From JAWWPG01 sp033850885 (GTDB lineage: Bacteria; Actinomycetota; Actinomycetes; Propionibacteriales; Nocardioidaceae): a stretch of DNA of 64,000 bases. A program made the position numbers and the translations under genes. A model generated the notes under the pieces. The model was not told the origin of the DNA. It did not search any database and was given only the letters and a program-made list of their open reading frames with translations. Of this stretch, positions 35,577 to 43,912 are shown one piece after another. Where the stretch lies: NCBI GenBank assembly GCA_033850885.1, contig JAWWPG010000030.1, forward strand, positions 1-64,000, in the 5' to 3' direction. Positions within the stretch are counted from its first letter, which is position 1, and each line of letters begins with the position of its first letter.

Positions 35577-36281
35577 ATGGAGGAGACGCTCGCGGCCAGC
35601 ACGCTCTGCGTCGGAGTCCTCACCGGCCCGCGCACCTCGTTCCAGGTGAGCCATCGCGGGGCGGACGCGTGGCACCTCCGCGCGCCTTCGGCGCCGCTCG
35701 GTGTCAGCCTGCTGAGCCCACGAGCGGTGCGCTTTCCCCAGGGCCTAGTCGTCAGCCACCTCCCGACCGGCTGCCCGGAGGTGTCGGCCGGCGAGGGCGC
35801 GCTGTGGTACGACGACCGACGGGTGACCGTCAGCCGATGGCTCAACCCCCCGAACGTGCTGGGCCGGCACCGGCACCGGCTCCGGCCCAGCAAGGGCGTG
35901 GAGTCTGACCGGCTCGCTTCGAAGTGGCGCAGCCGGCTCGGTCGAGGCGAGGGGCTGACGCCATACGGGGACGACGTGCTCTGTGGCGCCCTGCTGGGAC
36001 TGCTCGCCTCGGGAGACCCTCGAGGTCGATGGCTCGCCGGCGAGATCCGGGGCACCGACCTCAGGGCGCACACGACCGCGACGTCGGCCGTGCTGCTCCG
36101 GTGCGCTGCCGACGGTTGGTGCCTGCCGGAGCTCGACGACGTGCTGCAGACCATCCGCCGGGGTCGCCCCGACGCGGTCGCCGTTTCGCGGCTGCTGGCC
36201 GTCGGCCACTCGTCCGGCCACGGGCTGCTCACCGGGCTCGGCACGGTCCTGGATCTCGAGCTCGGCCTGGCTGCCGCGTGA
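35577..36281 (+). CDS. DUF2877 protein, oxamic-transcarbamylase-type subunit (AllH-like)
   Basis: The 234-residue protein carries the DUF2877 signatures GEGLTPYGDDVLCGALLGL and AVGHSSGHGLLTGL. In E. coli the DUF2877 protein AllH acts with AllF (FdrA) and AllG (DUF1116) as oxamic transcarbamylase. It is short for the family, which usually has a few dozen more residues. The ATG is supported by the -10 just upstream. Its stop overlaps the fdrA start (GTGA). Confidence 0.85.
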   Translation: MEETLAASTLCVGVLTGPRTSFQVSHRGADAWHLRAPSAPLGVSLLSPRAVRFPQGLVVSHLPTGCPEVSAGEGALWYDDRRVTVSRWLNPPNVLGRHRHRLRPSKGVESDRLASKWRSRLGRGEGLTPYGDDVLCGALLGLLASGDPRGRWLAGEIRGTDLRAHTTATSAVLLRCAADGWCLPELDDVLQTIRRGRPDAVAVSRLLAVGHSSGHGLLTGLGTVLDLELGLAAA

Positions 36282-37699
36282 CCCGCCTCTTGGAGGTGCG
36301 CAGCGGCGCCTACCGCGACTCGGTCAGCCTGATGCTGCTCAGCCGTGAGGTCGCCGGGCGACCGGACGTGAGCAACGTCCTGGTCGCGATGGCGACCGAC
36401 CTCAACCTCCGCCTGGTGCGCGACCTGGGCTTCGACCCCCCGGCTGCCGCCTCCCCCCAGGACATGCTGGTGGCGATCGAGGCCGAGGACGAGGAAGCGG
36501 CGGCAGCAGCCCGGGACGCGCTGGACGCCGCTCTCCAGCGTCGACCGGAACAGAGGTCGGGCGACGCTGCGGGCGCGGGCCCGGCGCGAACCATCGGCGC
36601 CGCGGTTCGCCGTACCCCCGACGCGACCCTCGCGCTGGTCAGTACCCCGGGTGGCGTGGCCGCCATCGACGCGGCGGATGCACTGGCGAGCGGGGTCGAC
36701 GTGATGGTCTTCAGCGACAACGTGTCCGTCGAGGACGAGGTGACGCTGAAGCGGCTGGCGGTCGCCGACGGTCTGCTAATGATGGGGCCGGACTGCGGTA
36801 CGGCGATCGTCGACGGGGTCGGCCTCGGATTCGCCAATGTGGTCAGGCCAGGCCCCGTCGGCCTGGTCGCGGCGTCCGGCACCGGCGCCCAGCACGTGAT
36901 GGCGCTCCTCGACGCGTGCGACGTCGGCGTCAAACACTGCCTCGGCGTGGGTGGCCGGGACCTCAGCGAGCAGGTCGGGGCGCTCTCGACGTTCGAGGCG
37001 CTCGACCGGCTCGACGCGGACGACGACGTCGACGTGATCGCCCTGGTCTCGAAGCCGGCCGCCCCGGCTGTCGCGGAGGCGGTGAGCACCCATGCGAAGG
37101 GACTGAGCAAGCCCGTGGTCCTCGGGTACCTCGGCCCGGGGCTGCCGGACCTCACCGAGACCGCCGCCCGGGTATGTGAGCTCGTCGGCGGGACCTGGTC
37201 GCCGCCGCGGCGCTGGGGAGCAGCCGTGCCGACGCCGGCGGCGCCGGGACACCTGCGCGGGCTCTTCGTCGGCGGGACGCTGTGTGACGAGGCGAGGCTC
37301 GTCGTTGCCCCGGTCCTGGGCCCGGACCTCCGCGAGAGCGGCCACACGTTCGTCGACTTCGGCGACGACGCCCTCACCCTGGGACGTCCGCATCCGATGA
37401 TCGACCCCGGCCTGCGCCTGTCCAGGCTGGCTGCTGAGCTGGCAGACCCGTCGTGCGCGGTCGTGCTGCTAGACGTGGTCCTGGGCCTGGCGGCCCATCC
37501 GGACCCGGCCGGCGACCTGGCGGTCGTCATCGCGGACGCCGCCAAGCCGGTCCTCGTGTCGTTGGTGGGAACCCGCGACGACCCGCAGAACCTGGCGGGC
37601 ACCGCCGAGAGGCTCGCGGAGGCGGGCGCCATCGTGCACACATCGAACGCGGCGGCGGCCCGCGAGGCCGCGAGCCTGGTGGGTTCCGGGTCGCGATGA
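36278..37699 (+). CDS. fdrA: FdrA-family protein (AllF-like transcarbamoylase subunit)
   Basis: The 473-residue protein resembles succinyl-CoA synthetase folds: an N-terminal segment (TRLLEVRSGAYRDSVSLMLLSREV), a CoA-binding-like Rossmann domain with GPDCGTAIV and VAASGTGAQHVMALLDACDVGVKHCLGVGGRDLSE, and a C-terminal ligase-like domain. Catalytic transfer of a carbamoyl group to phosphate is known for the E. coli complex; the substrate here is inferred to be a different ureide. The GTG at 36278 is coupled to the previous gene. Confidence 0.9.
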   Translation: MTRLLEVRSGAYRDSVSLMLLSREVAGRPDVSNVLVAMATDLNLRLVRDLGFDPPAAASPQDMLVAIEAEDEEAAAAARDALDAALQRRPEQRSGDAAGAGPARTIGAAVRRTPDATLALVSTPGGVAAIDAADALASGVDVMVFSDNVSVEDEVTLKRLAVADGLLMMGPDCGTAIVDGVGLGFANVVRPGPVGLVAASGTGAQHVMALLDACDVGVKHCLGVGGRDLSEQVGALSTFEALDRLDADDDVDVIALVSKPAAPAVAEAVSTHAKGLSKPVVLGYLGPGLPDLTETAARVCELVGGTWSPPRRWGAAVPTPAAPGHLRGLFVGGTLCDEARLVVAPVLGPDLRESGHTFVDFGDDALTLGRPHPMIDPGLRLSRLAAELADPSCAVVLLDVVLGLAAHPDPAGDLAVVIADAAKPVLVSLVGTRDDPQNLAGTAERLAEAGAIVHTSNAAAAREAASLVGSGSR

Positions 37700-39117
37700 C
37701 CGACCGGCGCCTGACATCGGCCGCGCACGTGGTGACCGCCGGCGCTGCTCTCTTCGCGGACGCCCTCGACGCCCAGGTCGTCCCCACGACGCGAGTCGAC
37801 TGGTCACCGCCGGCCGCCGGTGCGGAGGACGCGCTGAAGGCCGTGCTGCTCGACCCCCGCCGAGGCCCGGCCAACGCCCGGGCGGTGCGCCAGATGCTGG
37901 GTGCGACGGCGCTGCTCACCGACGTACGAACGGCCGGCGAGGCCCTCGGGCTGGACCGAGGGCATTTCCTGCACGCCGGTCCGCCGCTGTCGTGGGAGCG
38001 GTCGTCGGGTCCGATGCGCGGCGCGCTCATCGGTGCCGCGATGCTCGAGGGGCTGGCGGAGACCCCGGAGGACGCCGAGCGGCTGCTCGGCGAGGGCTCG
38101 CTCACGTGGGAGCCATGCCACCACCGCGGTGCGGTCGGCCCGATGGCGGGGGTCGTCTCGCCGTCGATGTGGGTGTTCGAGGTGACCGACGAGACCAGCG
38201 GACGACGGTCGTGGTGCACGCTGAACGAGGGCCTCGGGAAGGTGCTGCGCTACGGCGCCTACTCCGCAGACGTCCTCGACCGGCTGCGCTGGATGGGAAG
38301 CGTCCTCGGGCCCGCCCTGCAGCATGCGACCCGCGAGCATGGCCCGGTCGACCTGCTCACGACGATCGCCCAGATGGTCCAGATGGGCGACGAGGGCCAC
38401 AACCGGAACCGGGCGGGCACGTTGATGGTCTTGAAGGAGTGGTTCCCGCATCTCGCCGAGTCGGGCCTGCCCGCGTCCGACGTGGCCGAGATCGCCCGCT
38501 TCGTCGGCGGCAACGACCACTTCTTCCTGAACCTGGTGATGCCCGCGTGCAAGCTCGTCACGGCAGCGGGGCACGGCGTACCCGGGTCGACGGTGGTCAC
38601 GACGATGGCCCGGAACGGGACGGACTTCGGCATCCGGGTCTCCGGCACCGGCGACGAGTGGTTCACCGGGCCGGCTCAGGTTGCCGACGGGCTCTATCTG
38701 GGCAGCTACGGCCCCGACGACGCCAACCCGGACATCGGCGACTCGGCCATCACCGAGACCGCCGGCCTCGGCGGCTTCGCGATGGCGACCGCGCCGGCGA
38801 TCGTCCGGCTCGTCGGCGGCACGGTCTCCGACGCGCTCGCCACCACCGCCCGGATGTACGACATCTGCGTCGGCGAGAACCCCGCGTGGGCGATCCCGAT
38901 CCTCGACTTCCGCGGCACCCCGACCGGCATCGACGCGACAGCCGTGGTGCGGAGCGGGCAGCTGCCGCAAATCAACACCGGGATGGCGGGTCGGGTAGCG
39001 GGGACCGGGCAGGTGGGAGCCGGGCTCGTCACGCCGCCGATGGACTGCTTCGTCAAGGCGGTGCACGGCCTGGCCGGGCAGGTCGAACAGGCGGAACTGT
39101 CGGCACAACCCGGCTGA
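37696..39117 (+). CDS. DUF1116 protein (AllG-like transcarbamoylase subunit)
   Basis: The 473-residue DUF1116 protein has the hallmark EPCHHRGAVGPMAGVVSPSMWVFEV, a MVQMGDEGHNRNRAGT block and the C-terminal TPPMDCFVKAV. The ATG overlaps the fdrA stop as ATGA, so the three subunits are translated together. With carbamate kinase (15568-16512) they form the full set found in the allantoin/oxamate locus of enterobacteria. No allantoinase or ureidoglycolate genes are present here. Confidence 0.9.
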   Translation: MTDRRLTSAAHVVTAGAALFADALDAQVVPTTRVDWSPPAAGAEDALKAVLLDPRRGPANARAVRQMLGATALLTDVRTAGEALGLDRGHFLHAGPPLSWERSSGPMRGALIGAAMLEGLAETPEDAERLLGEGSLTWEPCHHRGAVGPMAGVVSPSMWVFEVTDETSGRRSWCTLNEGLGKVLRYGAYSADVLDRLRWMGSVLGPALQHATREHGPVDLLTTIAQMVQMGDEGHNRNRAGTLMVLKEWFPHLAESGLPASDVAEIARFVGGNDHFFLNLVMPACKLVTAAGHGVPGSTVVTTMARNGTDFGIRVSGTGDEWFTGPAQVADGLYLGSYGPDDANPDIGDSAITETAGLGGFAMATAPAIVRLVGGTVSDALATTARMYDICVGENPAWAIPILDFRGTPTGIDATAVVRSGQLPQINTGMAGRVAGTGQVGAGLVTPPMDCFVKAVHGLAGQVEQAELSAQPG

Positions 39118-39131
39118 CCCGGCCCTGCGGG

Positions 39132-39590
39132 TCAGTCGTCGCGGTCGGTCCGGGAGCGGGCCGCGATCATGCCGGCGATCTCCCGGGCGGACCTGGTGGC
39201 GCGAGGGCCGTCGGAGGTCTGCAGCGCCATCACCGCCACCGTGCTGCCGTCGGCGAGGTCGACGAGGGCCCACGGGCGGTGCTGGGTCAGCGAGATCGCC
39301 ACCACCTCCGCCCAGTCGAAGTCCTGGCGGTGGTAGCCGTTCGTCACGCTGATGCCCCGCTCCGACGCCGTGACGCGGGTACGGAAGATGCCGTACAACA
39401 CCACGATCACCGCCACGAAGACGCCGACGAGCGTGACCCGCTGGAACCAGCCGAACTGGGCGCGCACATGGGCCGGCAGCATCAGCCACAAGAAGACCAG
39501 CAGCGAGACGAGCACGCCACCCATGACCGCCGACACCATGCGGGCGCCGAGCGGCCGGTAGACCTTGGGCAGAGCGCCGTGGTGGCTCAC
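39132..39590 (-). CDS. membrane protein with bacterial PH domain
   Basis: The 152-residue protein has two hydrophobic helices (about 20-42 and 50-68). A PH-like domain follows (TRVTASERGISVTNGYHRQDFDWAEVVAISL ... WALVDLADGSTVAVMALQTSDG). Similar proteins occur beside riboflavin genes in actinobacteria, which agrees with the PnuC gene and FMN riboswitch upstream. It starts 36 bases after pnuC ends, so it is probably under the same riboswitch. Confidence 0.8.
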   Translation of the reverse strand: MSHHGALPKVYRPLGARMVSAVMGGVLVSLLVFLWLMLPAHVRAQFGWFQRVTLVGVFVAVIVVLYGIFRTRVTASERGISVTNGYHRQDFDWAEVVAISLTQHRPWALVDLADGSTVAVMALQTSDGPRATRSAREIAGMIAARSRTDRDD

Positions 39591-39626
39591 TTCGTGAGCA
39601 TAGAAGGCGTGGCAGCGGGCGGTGCC

Positions 39627-40337
39627 TCAGGCGCCGGCCATCGCCTCCTGTGACGGCTCCTGCGTCGCCTCGGCCCCGCCGTGGCGGTTGAGCCGCCGCT
39701 CCACCTTGGCCCACTGGAAGAAGCCGAAGACGCAGAAGGCGCCGTAGACGACGTACATCACCGCGCTCGGGTAGTACTTGGCCTGGTAGAGCAACGGCAC
39801 ACCCACCACGTCGACGCCGATCCAGATCCACCAGAACTCCACGTAGCCGCGGGCCATGCCGTACGTCGCGAGGATGCTGCCGGTGAGGATCCAGGCGTCC
39901 GCGAGCGGGCCGTACGAGCCGAGGTAGCTGAGCACGTAGTAGAACGCGAACATCATGACCACACCCGCCCCGATCATCGCCCGCAGCTCGTCGGCGTTTG
40001 CCCAACGAGGCGTGATCGCACCACCGTCGGCGGCACCGCCGAGGCGCTTGCTGCGATGCCAGCGCCACCAGCCGTAGACGCTGACGATCAGGAAGAACAC
40101 CTGCCGGCCGGCCTGGCCCCACAGGTCGTGCACCTGCGGCTTGTCGAAGATGCCGGACACGAAGACCGTGAACAGGACCACGTTGCCGACGATGCCGACC
40201 GGCCAGGCCCAGGTGAGGCGCCGCATGCCGAGCAGGGCGCTGGCGAGTCCGAAGATGTTCCCGAAAACCTCGCGGTGGAGCACCTGCTCCCCGTCGATAC
40301 TCCAGGTGCCGTCCAGTAGCCAGTGCACTGGGCCCAT
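39627..40337 (-). CDS. PnuC-family vitamin transporter, probably for riboflavin
   Basis: The 236-residue PnuC protein has about seven membrane helices and the aromatic signature EFWWIWIGVDVVGVPLLY. PnuC relatives carry nicotinamide riboside or riboflavin (RibM in actinobacteria). Control by an FMN riboswitch points to riboflavin. The ATG at 40337 has GAGGA eight bases upstream. The longer frame to 40460 would run into riboswitch sequence and is rejected. Confidence 0.87.
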   Translation of the reverse strand: MGPVHWLLDGTWSIDGEQVLHREVFGNIFGLASALLGMRRLTWAWPVGIVGNVVLFTVFVSGIFDKPQVHDLWGQAGRQVFFLIVSVYGWWRWHRSKRLGGAADGGAITPRWANADELRAMIGAGVVMMFAFYYVLSYLGSYGPLADAWILTGSILATYGMARGYVEFWWIWIGVDVVGVPLLYQAKYYPSAVMYVVYGAFCVFGFFQWAKVERRLNRHGGAEATQEPSQEAMAGA

Positions 40338-40400
40338 GTCAGCCGTCCTCGGTCCGGTCGCGGACTCTGAGGCGGGAGCTTGGGAGGAACCGTCGCGGCT

Positions 40401-40433
40401 CGCGCCCGGTCGACCACGACGGCCACGGGCGCG
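40401..40433 (-). promoter_or_regulatory. hairpin between FMN aptamer and pnuC
   Basis: CGCGCCCG and CGGGCGCG form an 8-bp stem just downstream of the aptamer. There is no U tract after it. A CCTCC sequence further down could pair with the SD. It may be part of the expression platform, acting on translation or termination. Confidence 0.4.
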
Positions 40434-40445
40434 ACCAACAGACGC

Positions 40446-40570
40446 CGTGCATCCTCCCATCCGGACTTTAACCGTCGGTCCCGGAGTTTCACCGAGTCAA
40501 CCGGCCGCTGGCAGCGGTCGGGTCGCGGACTTTCACCGCCGGTTCGGAGTTACACCGACCCCGGAGCACG
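40446..40570 (-). promoter_or_regulatory. FMN riboswitch (RFN element)
   Basis: The minus strand shows the RFN consensus blocks in order: CGTGCTCCGGGGTCGGTG, AACTCCGAACCGGCGGT, GAAAGTCCGCGACC, a variable GC stem, GACTCGGTGAAACTCC, GGGACCGACGGT, TAAAGTCCGGATGGGAGGAT and GCACG closing P1 with the 5' CGTGC. It precedes the PnuC-family gene. FMN binding normally lowers expression of riboflavin synthesis or uptake genes. Confidence 0.95.
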
Positions 40571-40610
40571 CGAGTGTGGTCACTCGTTCGTGGATCATCC
40601 TACCCCGCAC

Positions 40611-41795
40611 TCAGAAGGCCGCCACCCCATGCGGCGTCCCGAGCCCGGTCGGTCCGTCCCAGCCGTTGCCCGCGCGGCACAGCGGGGAGCCGCAGCCGCC
40701 GTTGCGGCCCGACGTGATGTCGTGCAGGTCCTGGGGGTCCGCGTAGAGGTACTTCGCGGGATGTCCGGTGGTCCGGCCCGACAGTGCGAAGACGGCCGCG
40801 ATCAACGGCGAGGCCTCGCTGGTGCCGCCGTACTGGGCGGTGTGGCCGTTCAGGACGATGACGAGGCCACCGTTGCCCGGGTCGGCCGCAGCCGCCACGT
40901 CGGCGGTGGCGTCCATCTGCTTGCAGGAGGTGTTCACCTGCTGCTGCCACCTCGGCGCCGGGTTCGTCGTGGAGCAGCCGGAGCCGGCCCCGGACCACGC
41001 GGTCTCGTGGTAGCCACGACGGCTGCCGTCCTTGAAGACCGACGTGCCGCCGACGGCGACCACGTTGGTGTCGCTTGCGGGGTAGAGGTTGGCGGGCGCG
41101 TAGCCGCTGTCACCGGTGGACGCGGTGACAGCGATGCCCGGGTGGTCGTAGGCAGGGCTGTTGCTGCCCTGGCCCCCGCCGTAGCTGTTCGAGATGGCCA
41201 CCACACCGGGCTGCTTCGCCGCGGTGTTCTCGGCCGCCTCCAGGGACTTGAAGGTGGACTTGTCGGCCTGGACCATCAGGATCGTGCAGGTCGGGCAGGC
41301 CGCCGAGACCATGTCGACGTCCAGCGCCTGCTCCGGGTCCCACCGTGCGTTGTCCGGCGGGTAGTTGTGACCGCCCCGCTGGTCCAGGACCCTGAGGCAG
41401 CCGGTCTTCCTCGTGCAGGCGGGCAGGTTGTTCATCTTCCGGAACTGCGCCAGGTCGGACTGCAGGTGCGAGTACCCGAAGGCGTCGACGATGGCGACGG
41501 TGCGGCCATCGGCCTGCAGGCCCTTGAGGTGGTAGGCCTTCTGCACGTCCGCAGCGTGGAAGCCCACCAGCGGGTCGGCCCTCGTCCCGGTGACGACCTT
41601 GCCGGCGGGGCCCACCACGGCCATGGCCAGGCAGGCCGCGTGCCCGGGCTTGGGGTGGGTCGTGCAGACGTGCACCGCGTGCACTCCCACACCGGGATGG
41701 GCTGGCATCGCCGATGCGCCGGGCAGGCCGGCGATCAGCCCGCCGACCGCGAGCACCCCAGCTGTCAGGCCGGAGAAGACGAAACTTCGCGTCAC
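40611..41795 (-). CDS. secreted S53 (sedolisin) family peptidase
   Basis: The 394-residue protein has a signal peptide ending near residue 29 (ASA-M). Its sedolisin catalytic set is Glu155 and Asp159 (DPEQALDVD), the oxyanion Asp229 (STGDSG) and the nucleophile Ser326 (GGTSEASP). S53 enzymes are acid-active serine-carboxyl peptidases outside the cell. A separate pro-domain of the usual 150-200 residues is missing; only about 50 residues precede the catalytic core. The frame and start (GTG) fit the signal peptide. Confidence 0.88.
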   Translation of the reverse strand: MTRSFVFSGLTAGVLAVGGLIAGLPGASAMPAHPGVGVHAVHVCTTHPKPGHAACLAMAVVGPAGKVVTGTRADPLVGFHAADVQKAYHLKGLQADGRTVAIVDAFGYSHLQSDLAQFRKMNNLPACTRKTGCLRVLDQRGGHNYPPDNARWDPEQALDVDMVSAACPTCTILMVQADKSTFKSLEAAENTAAKQPGVVAISNSYGGGQGSNSPAYDHPGIAVTASTGDSGYAPANLYPASDTNVVAVGGTSVFKDGSRRGYHETAWSGAGSGCSTTNPAPRWQQQVNTSCKQMDATADVAAAADPGNGGLVIVLNGHTAQYGGTSEASPLIAAVFALSGRTTGHPAKYLYADPQDLHDITSGRNGGCGSPLCRAGNGWDGPTGLGTPHGVAAF

Positions 41796-41843
41796 ACGGG
41801 CTCCTTCTATGACGTTACGCGTCGACAGGTCAAGACCGGCACC

Positions 41844-42500
41844 CTAGCGGGTCGACGCGAGGTCGCGCAGGCGGGCCACGACGGCGTCCGCGTCGTCGGC
41901 GCCGAAGACCGCGGAGCCGGCGACGAAGTTGTCGGCACCGGCTTCCGCGCAGCGGCCGATGGTCTCGAGCGAGACCCCGCCGTCCACCTGGAGCCAGATG
42001 TCAGCGCCGGTCCCGTCGATGAGCTCGCGGGCCCGCCGGATCTTCGGAAGGCAGATGTCGAGGAACTGCTGACCGCCGAACCCGGGCTCCACGGTCATCA
42101 CCAGCACCATGTCGATCTCGCCGAGCAGGTCGGCGTACGGCTCGATCGGGGTGGCCGGCTTGAGCGCCATCCCGACCCGCGCCCCGTGACCGCGGAGCTC
42201 GCGAGCCAGCCGCACCGGCGCCCGGCAGGCTTCGATGTGGAAGGTGACGCTGGCGGCGCCGGCCTCGACGTACCCGACCGCCCAGCGGTCCGGGTCCTCG
42301 ATCATCAGGTGGCAGTCGAGCGGCTGCGACACCGCCCGGGCGAGTGCCTCGACGACCGGGAGACCGATGGTGAGGTTGGGGACGAAGTGGTTGTCCATGA
42401 CGTCCACGTGCAGCCAGTCCGCACTGCCGACGGTGGCCGCCTCCGCCTGCAGGTTGGCGAAGTCCGCGGCCAGGATGCTCGGCGCGATCTGGATCGTCAT
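41844..42500 (-). CDS. rpe: ribulose-phosphate 3-epimerase
   Basis: The 218-residue TIM-barrel enzyme of the pentose phosphate pathway shows IAPSILAADFANL, HVDVMDNHFVPNLTIG, CHLMIEDP, VLVMTVEPGFGGQ and QVDGGVS. It contains the metal-binding His and Asp residues expected for epimerase activity. The ATG at 42500 lies 11 bases after rsmB. The longer frame upstream is a shadow of rsmB. Confidence 0.96.
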   Translation of the reverse strand: MTIQIAPSILAADFANLQAEAATVGSADWLHVDVMDNHFVPNLTIGLPVVEALARAVSQPLDCHLMIEDPDRWAVGYVEAGAASVTFHIEACRAPVRLARELRGHGARVGMALKPATPIEPYADLLGEIDMVLVMTVEPGFGGQQFLDICLPKIRRARELIDGTGADIWLQVDGGVSLETIGRCAEAGADNFVAGSAVFGADDADAVVARLRDLASTR

Positions 42501-42511
42501 GGCAGCGGAGT

Positions 42512-43912
42512 CTAGCCTCGTTCGCCGCGGCGGAGCAGGGCCATGAACATCGCGTCGGTGCCGTGACGGTGCGGCCACAGCTGGACGTGCGGGCCGGGTC
42601 CGGTGTCCGGCACGTCGGGCAGGACGGCCGTTGCGTCCTCCTCGTGTACGTCGGGCAGCGCCGCCAGGACGGCGTCCACGACGCCGCGGGTCTCCTCCAG
42701 GTGCGGCGAGCACGTCACGTAGGCGACGGTCCCGCCGGGCCGCACCGCCTCCAGCGCCGACTCGAGGAGACGACGTTGGCGGGGCACCAGCGCCCGCAGG
42801 TCGTCGGGCGTGCGTCGCCAGCGCGCCTCCGGCCTGCGACGCAAGGCGCCGAGCCCGGTGCACGGGGCGTCGACGAGGACCCGGTCGAACGCACCGGCGG
42901 ACCAGGCGGGCGACGTGGCGTCGGCGGCCAGCAGGGCGACGGGCTGCCGGTAGGCGCGCAGCGCCCGCGACACGAGGGCCGCCCGGTGCGGCAGCAGCTC
43001 CGACGCGACCAGGGTCGCCCCGCGCTGCCTCGCGAGCCCGGTGAGCAGGGCCGCCTTGCCGCCGGGCCCGGCGCACAGGTCCAGCCAGCGTCCGTCGCGA
43101 CCGGCCACCTCGGCGCGCGCGGTCAGCAGCGCGGCCAGCTGCGAACCCTCGTCCTGCACGCCGACGGTGCCCGCGCGCAGCTCCGCCAGGTCCCGCGGGT
43201 CACCTCCGGGCAGGACGCCGGCGTACGGCGAGAAACGGCCCGGCTCGACGCCGTACTCGGCGAGCTGGGCGAAGGTGGCGAGGCCCGGTCGGACCGCCAG
43301 CGTCACCAACGGCGCCCGGTTGTCGGCGGCCAGCAGGAGGGGAAGCTCGGCGTCTGCGATGCCTGCGGCCGCCAGCGCCTTTGCGAACGCGTCGACCACC
43401 CAGCGCGGGTGTGAGTGGCGGAGCGCGAGGCTCGCGAGGTCACCGGTGTGACCGGCGGGTGCCACCTCGTCGAGCCACTGGTCGAGAGGGGTGGCGGCGA
43501 CGCGCCGGAGCACCGCGTTGACGAGCCGGACGGGCCGCTCCCCGACCGCCGCCCGGACCAGCTCGACGCTGGTGCCGACCGCGGCGTGTGACGGAACCCG
43601 CATGCCCAGGATCTGGTGGGTCCCGAGCCGCAGCGCCGTGAGCACCTCGGGCTGCAGTGACGCGACGCCGTCTCCCCCGCTCAGGCAGCGGGCGAGGATC
43701 ACGTCGTACAGGCCCTGCATGCGGACCGTCCCGTTGGCCAGCTCGGTGGTGAAGGCGGCGTCTCTTCCCGTCAGCTCGCTTCCCGACAGCAGGGTCGGGA
43801 GGGTCAGGTTGAGGTACGCGTCGTCCACGTCGACCGCCCGCAGTGCCGCGTAGGCAGCCTGCCGGGCCGGGTCGAGTCGGGTGCGGGCGCGGGCGCGGCG
43901 CGCCGACGTCAT
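42512..43912 (-). CDS. rsmB: 16S rRNA m5C967 methyltransferase RsmB
   Basis: The 466-residue protein has an N-terminal NusB-like RNA-binding domain (about 15-150). A SAM-dependent methyltransferase domain follows with LDLCAGPGGKAALL, VDAPCTGLGALRRRPEARWRR and the second catalytic cysteine in YVTCSPHLEETRGVV. The ATG at 43912 overlaps the fmt stop as ATGA. The order def-fmt-rsmB-rpe is conserved in actinobacteria. Confidence 0.95.
   Translation of the reverse strand: MTSARRARARTRLDPARQAAYAALRAVDVDDAYLNLTLPTLLSGSELTGRDAAFTTELANGTVRMQGLYDVILARCLSGGDGVASLQPEVLTALRLGTHQILGMRVPSHAAVGTSVELVRAAVGERPVRLVNAVLRRVAATPLDQWLDEVAPAGHTGDLASLALRHSHPRWVVDAFAKALAAAGIADAELPLLLAADNRAPLVTLAVRPGLATFAQLAEYGVEPGRFSPYAGVLPGGDPRDLAELRAGTVGVQDEGSQLAALLTARAEVAGRDGRWLDLCAGPGGKAALLTGLARQRGATLVASELLPHRAALVSRALRAYRQPVALLAADATSPAWSAGAFDRVLVDAPCTGLGALRRRPEARWRRTPDDLRALVPRQRRLLESALEAVRPGGTVAYVTCSPHLEETRGVVDAVLAALPDVHEEDATAVLPDVPDTGPGPHVQLWPHRHGTDAMFMALLRRGERG

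Noticed and set aside
39627..40460. Longer PnuC start at 40460
   Set aside because: It would place coding sequence over the 3' end of the FMN riboswitch; ATG 40337 has a good SD.
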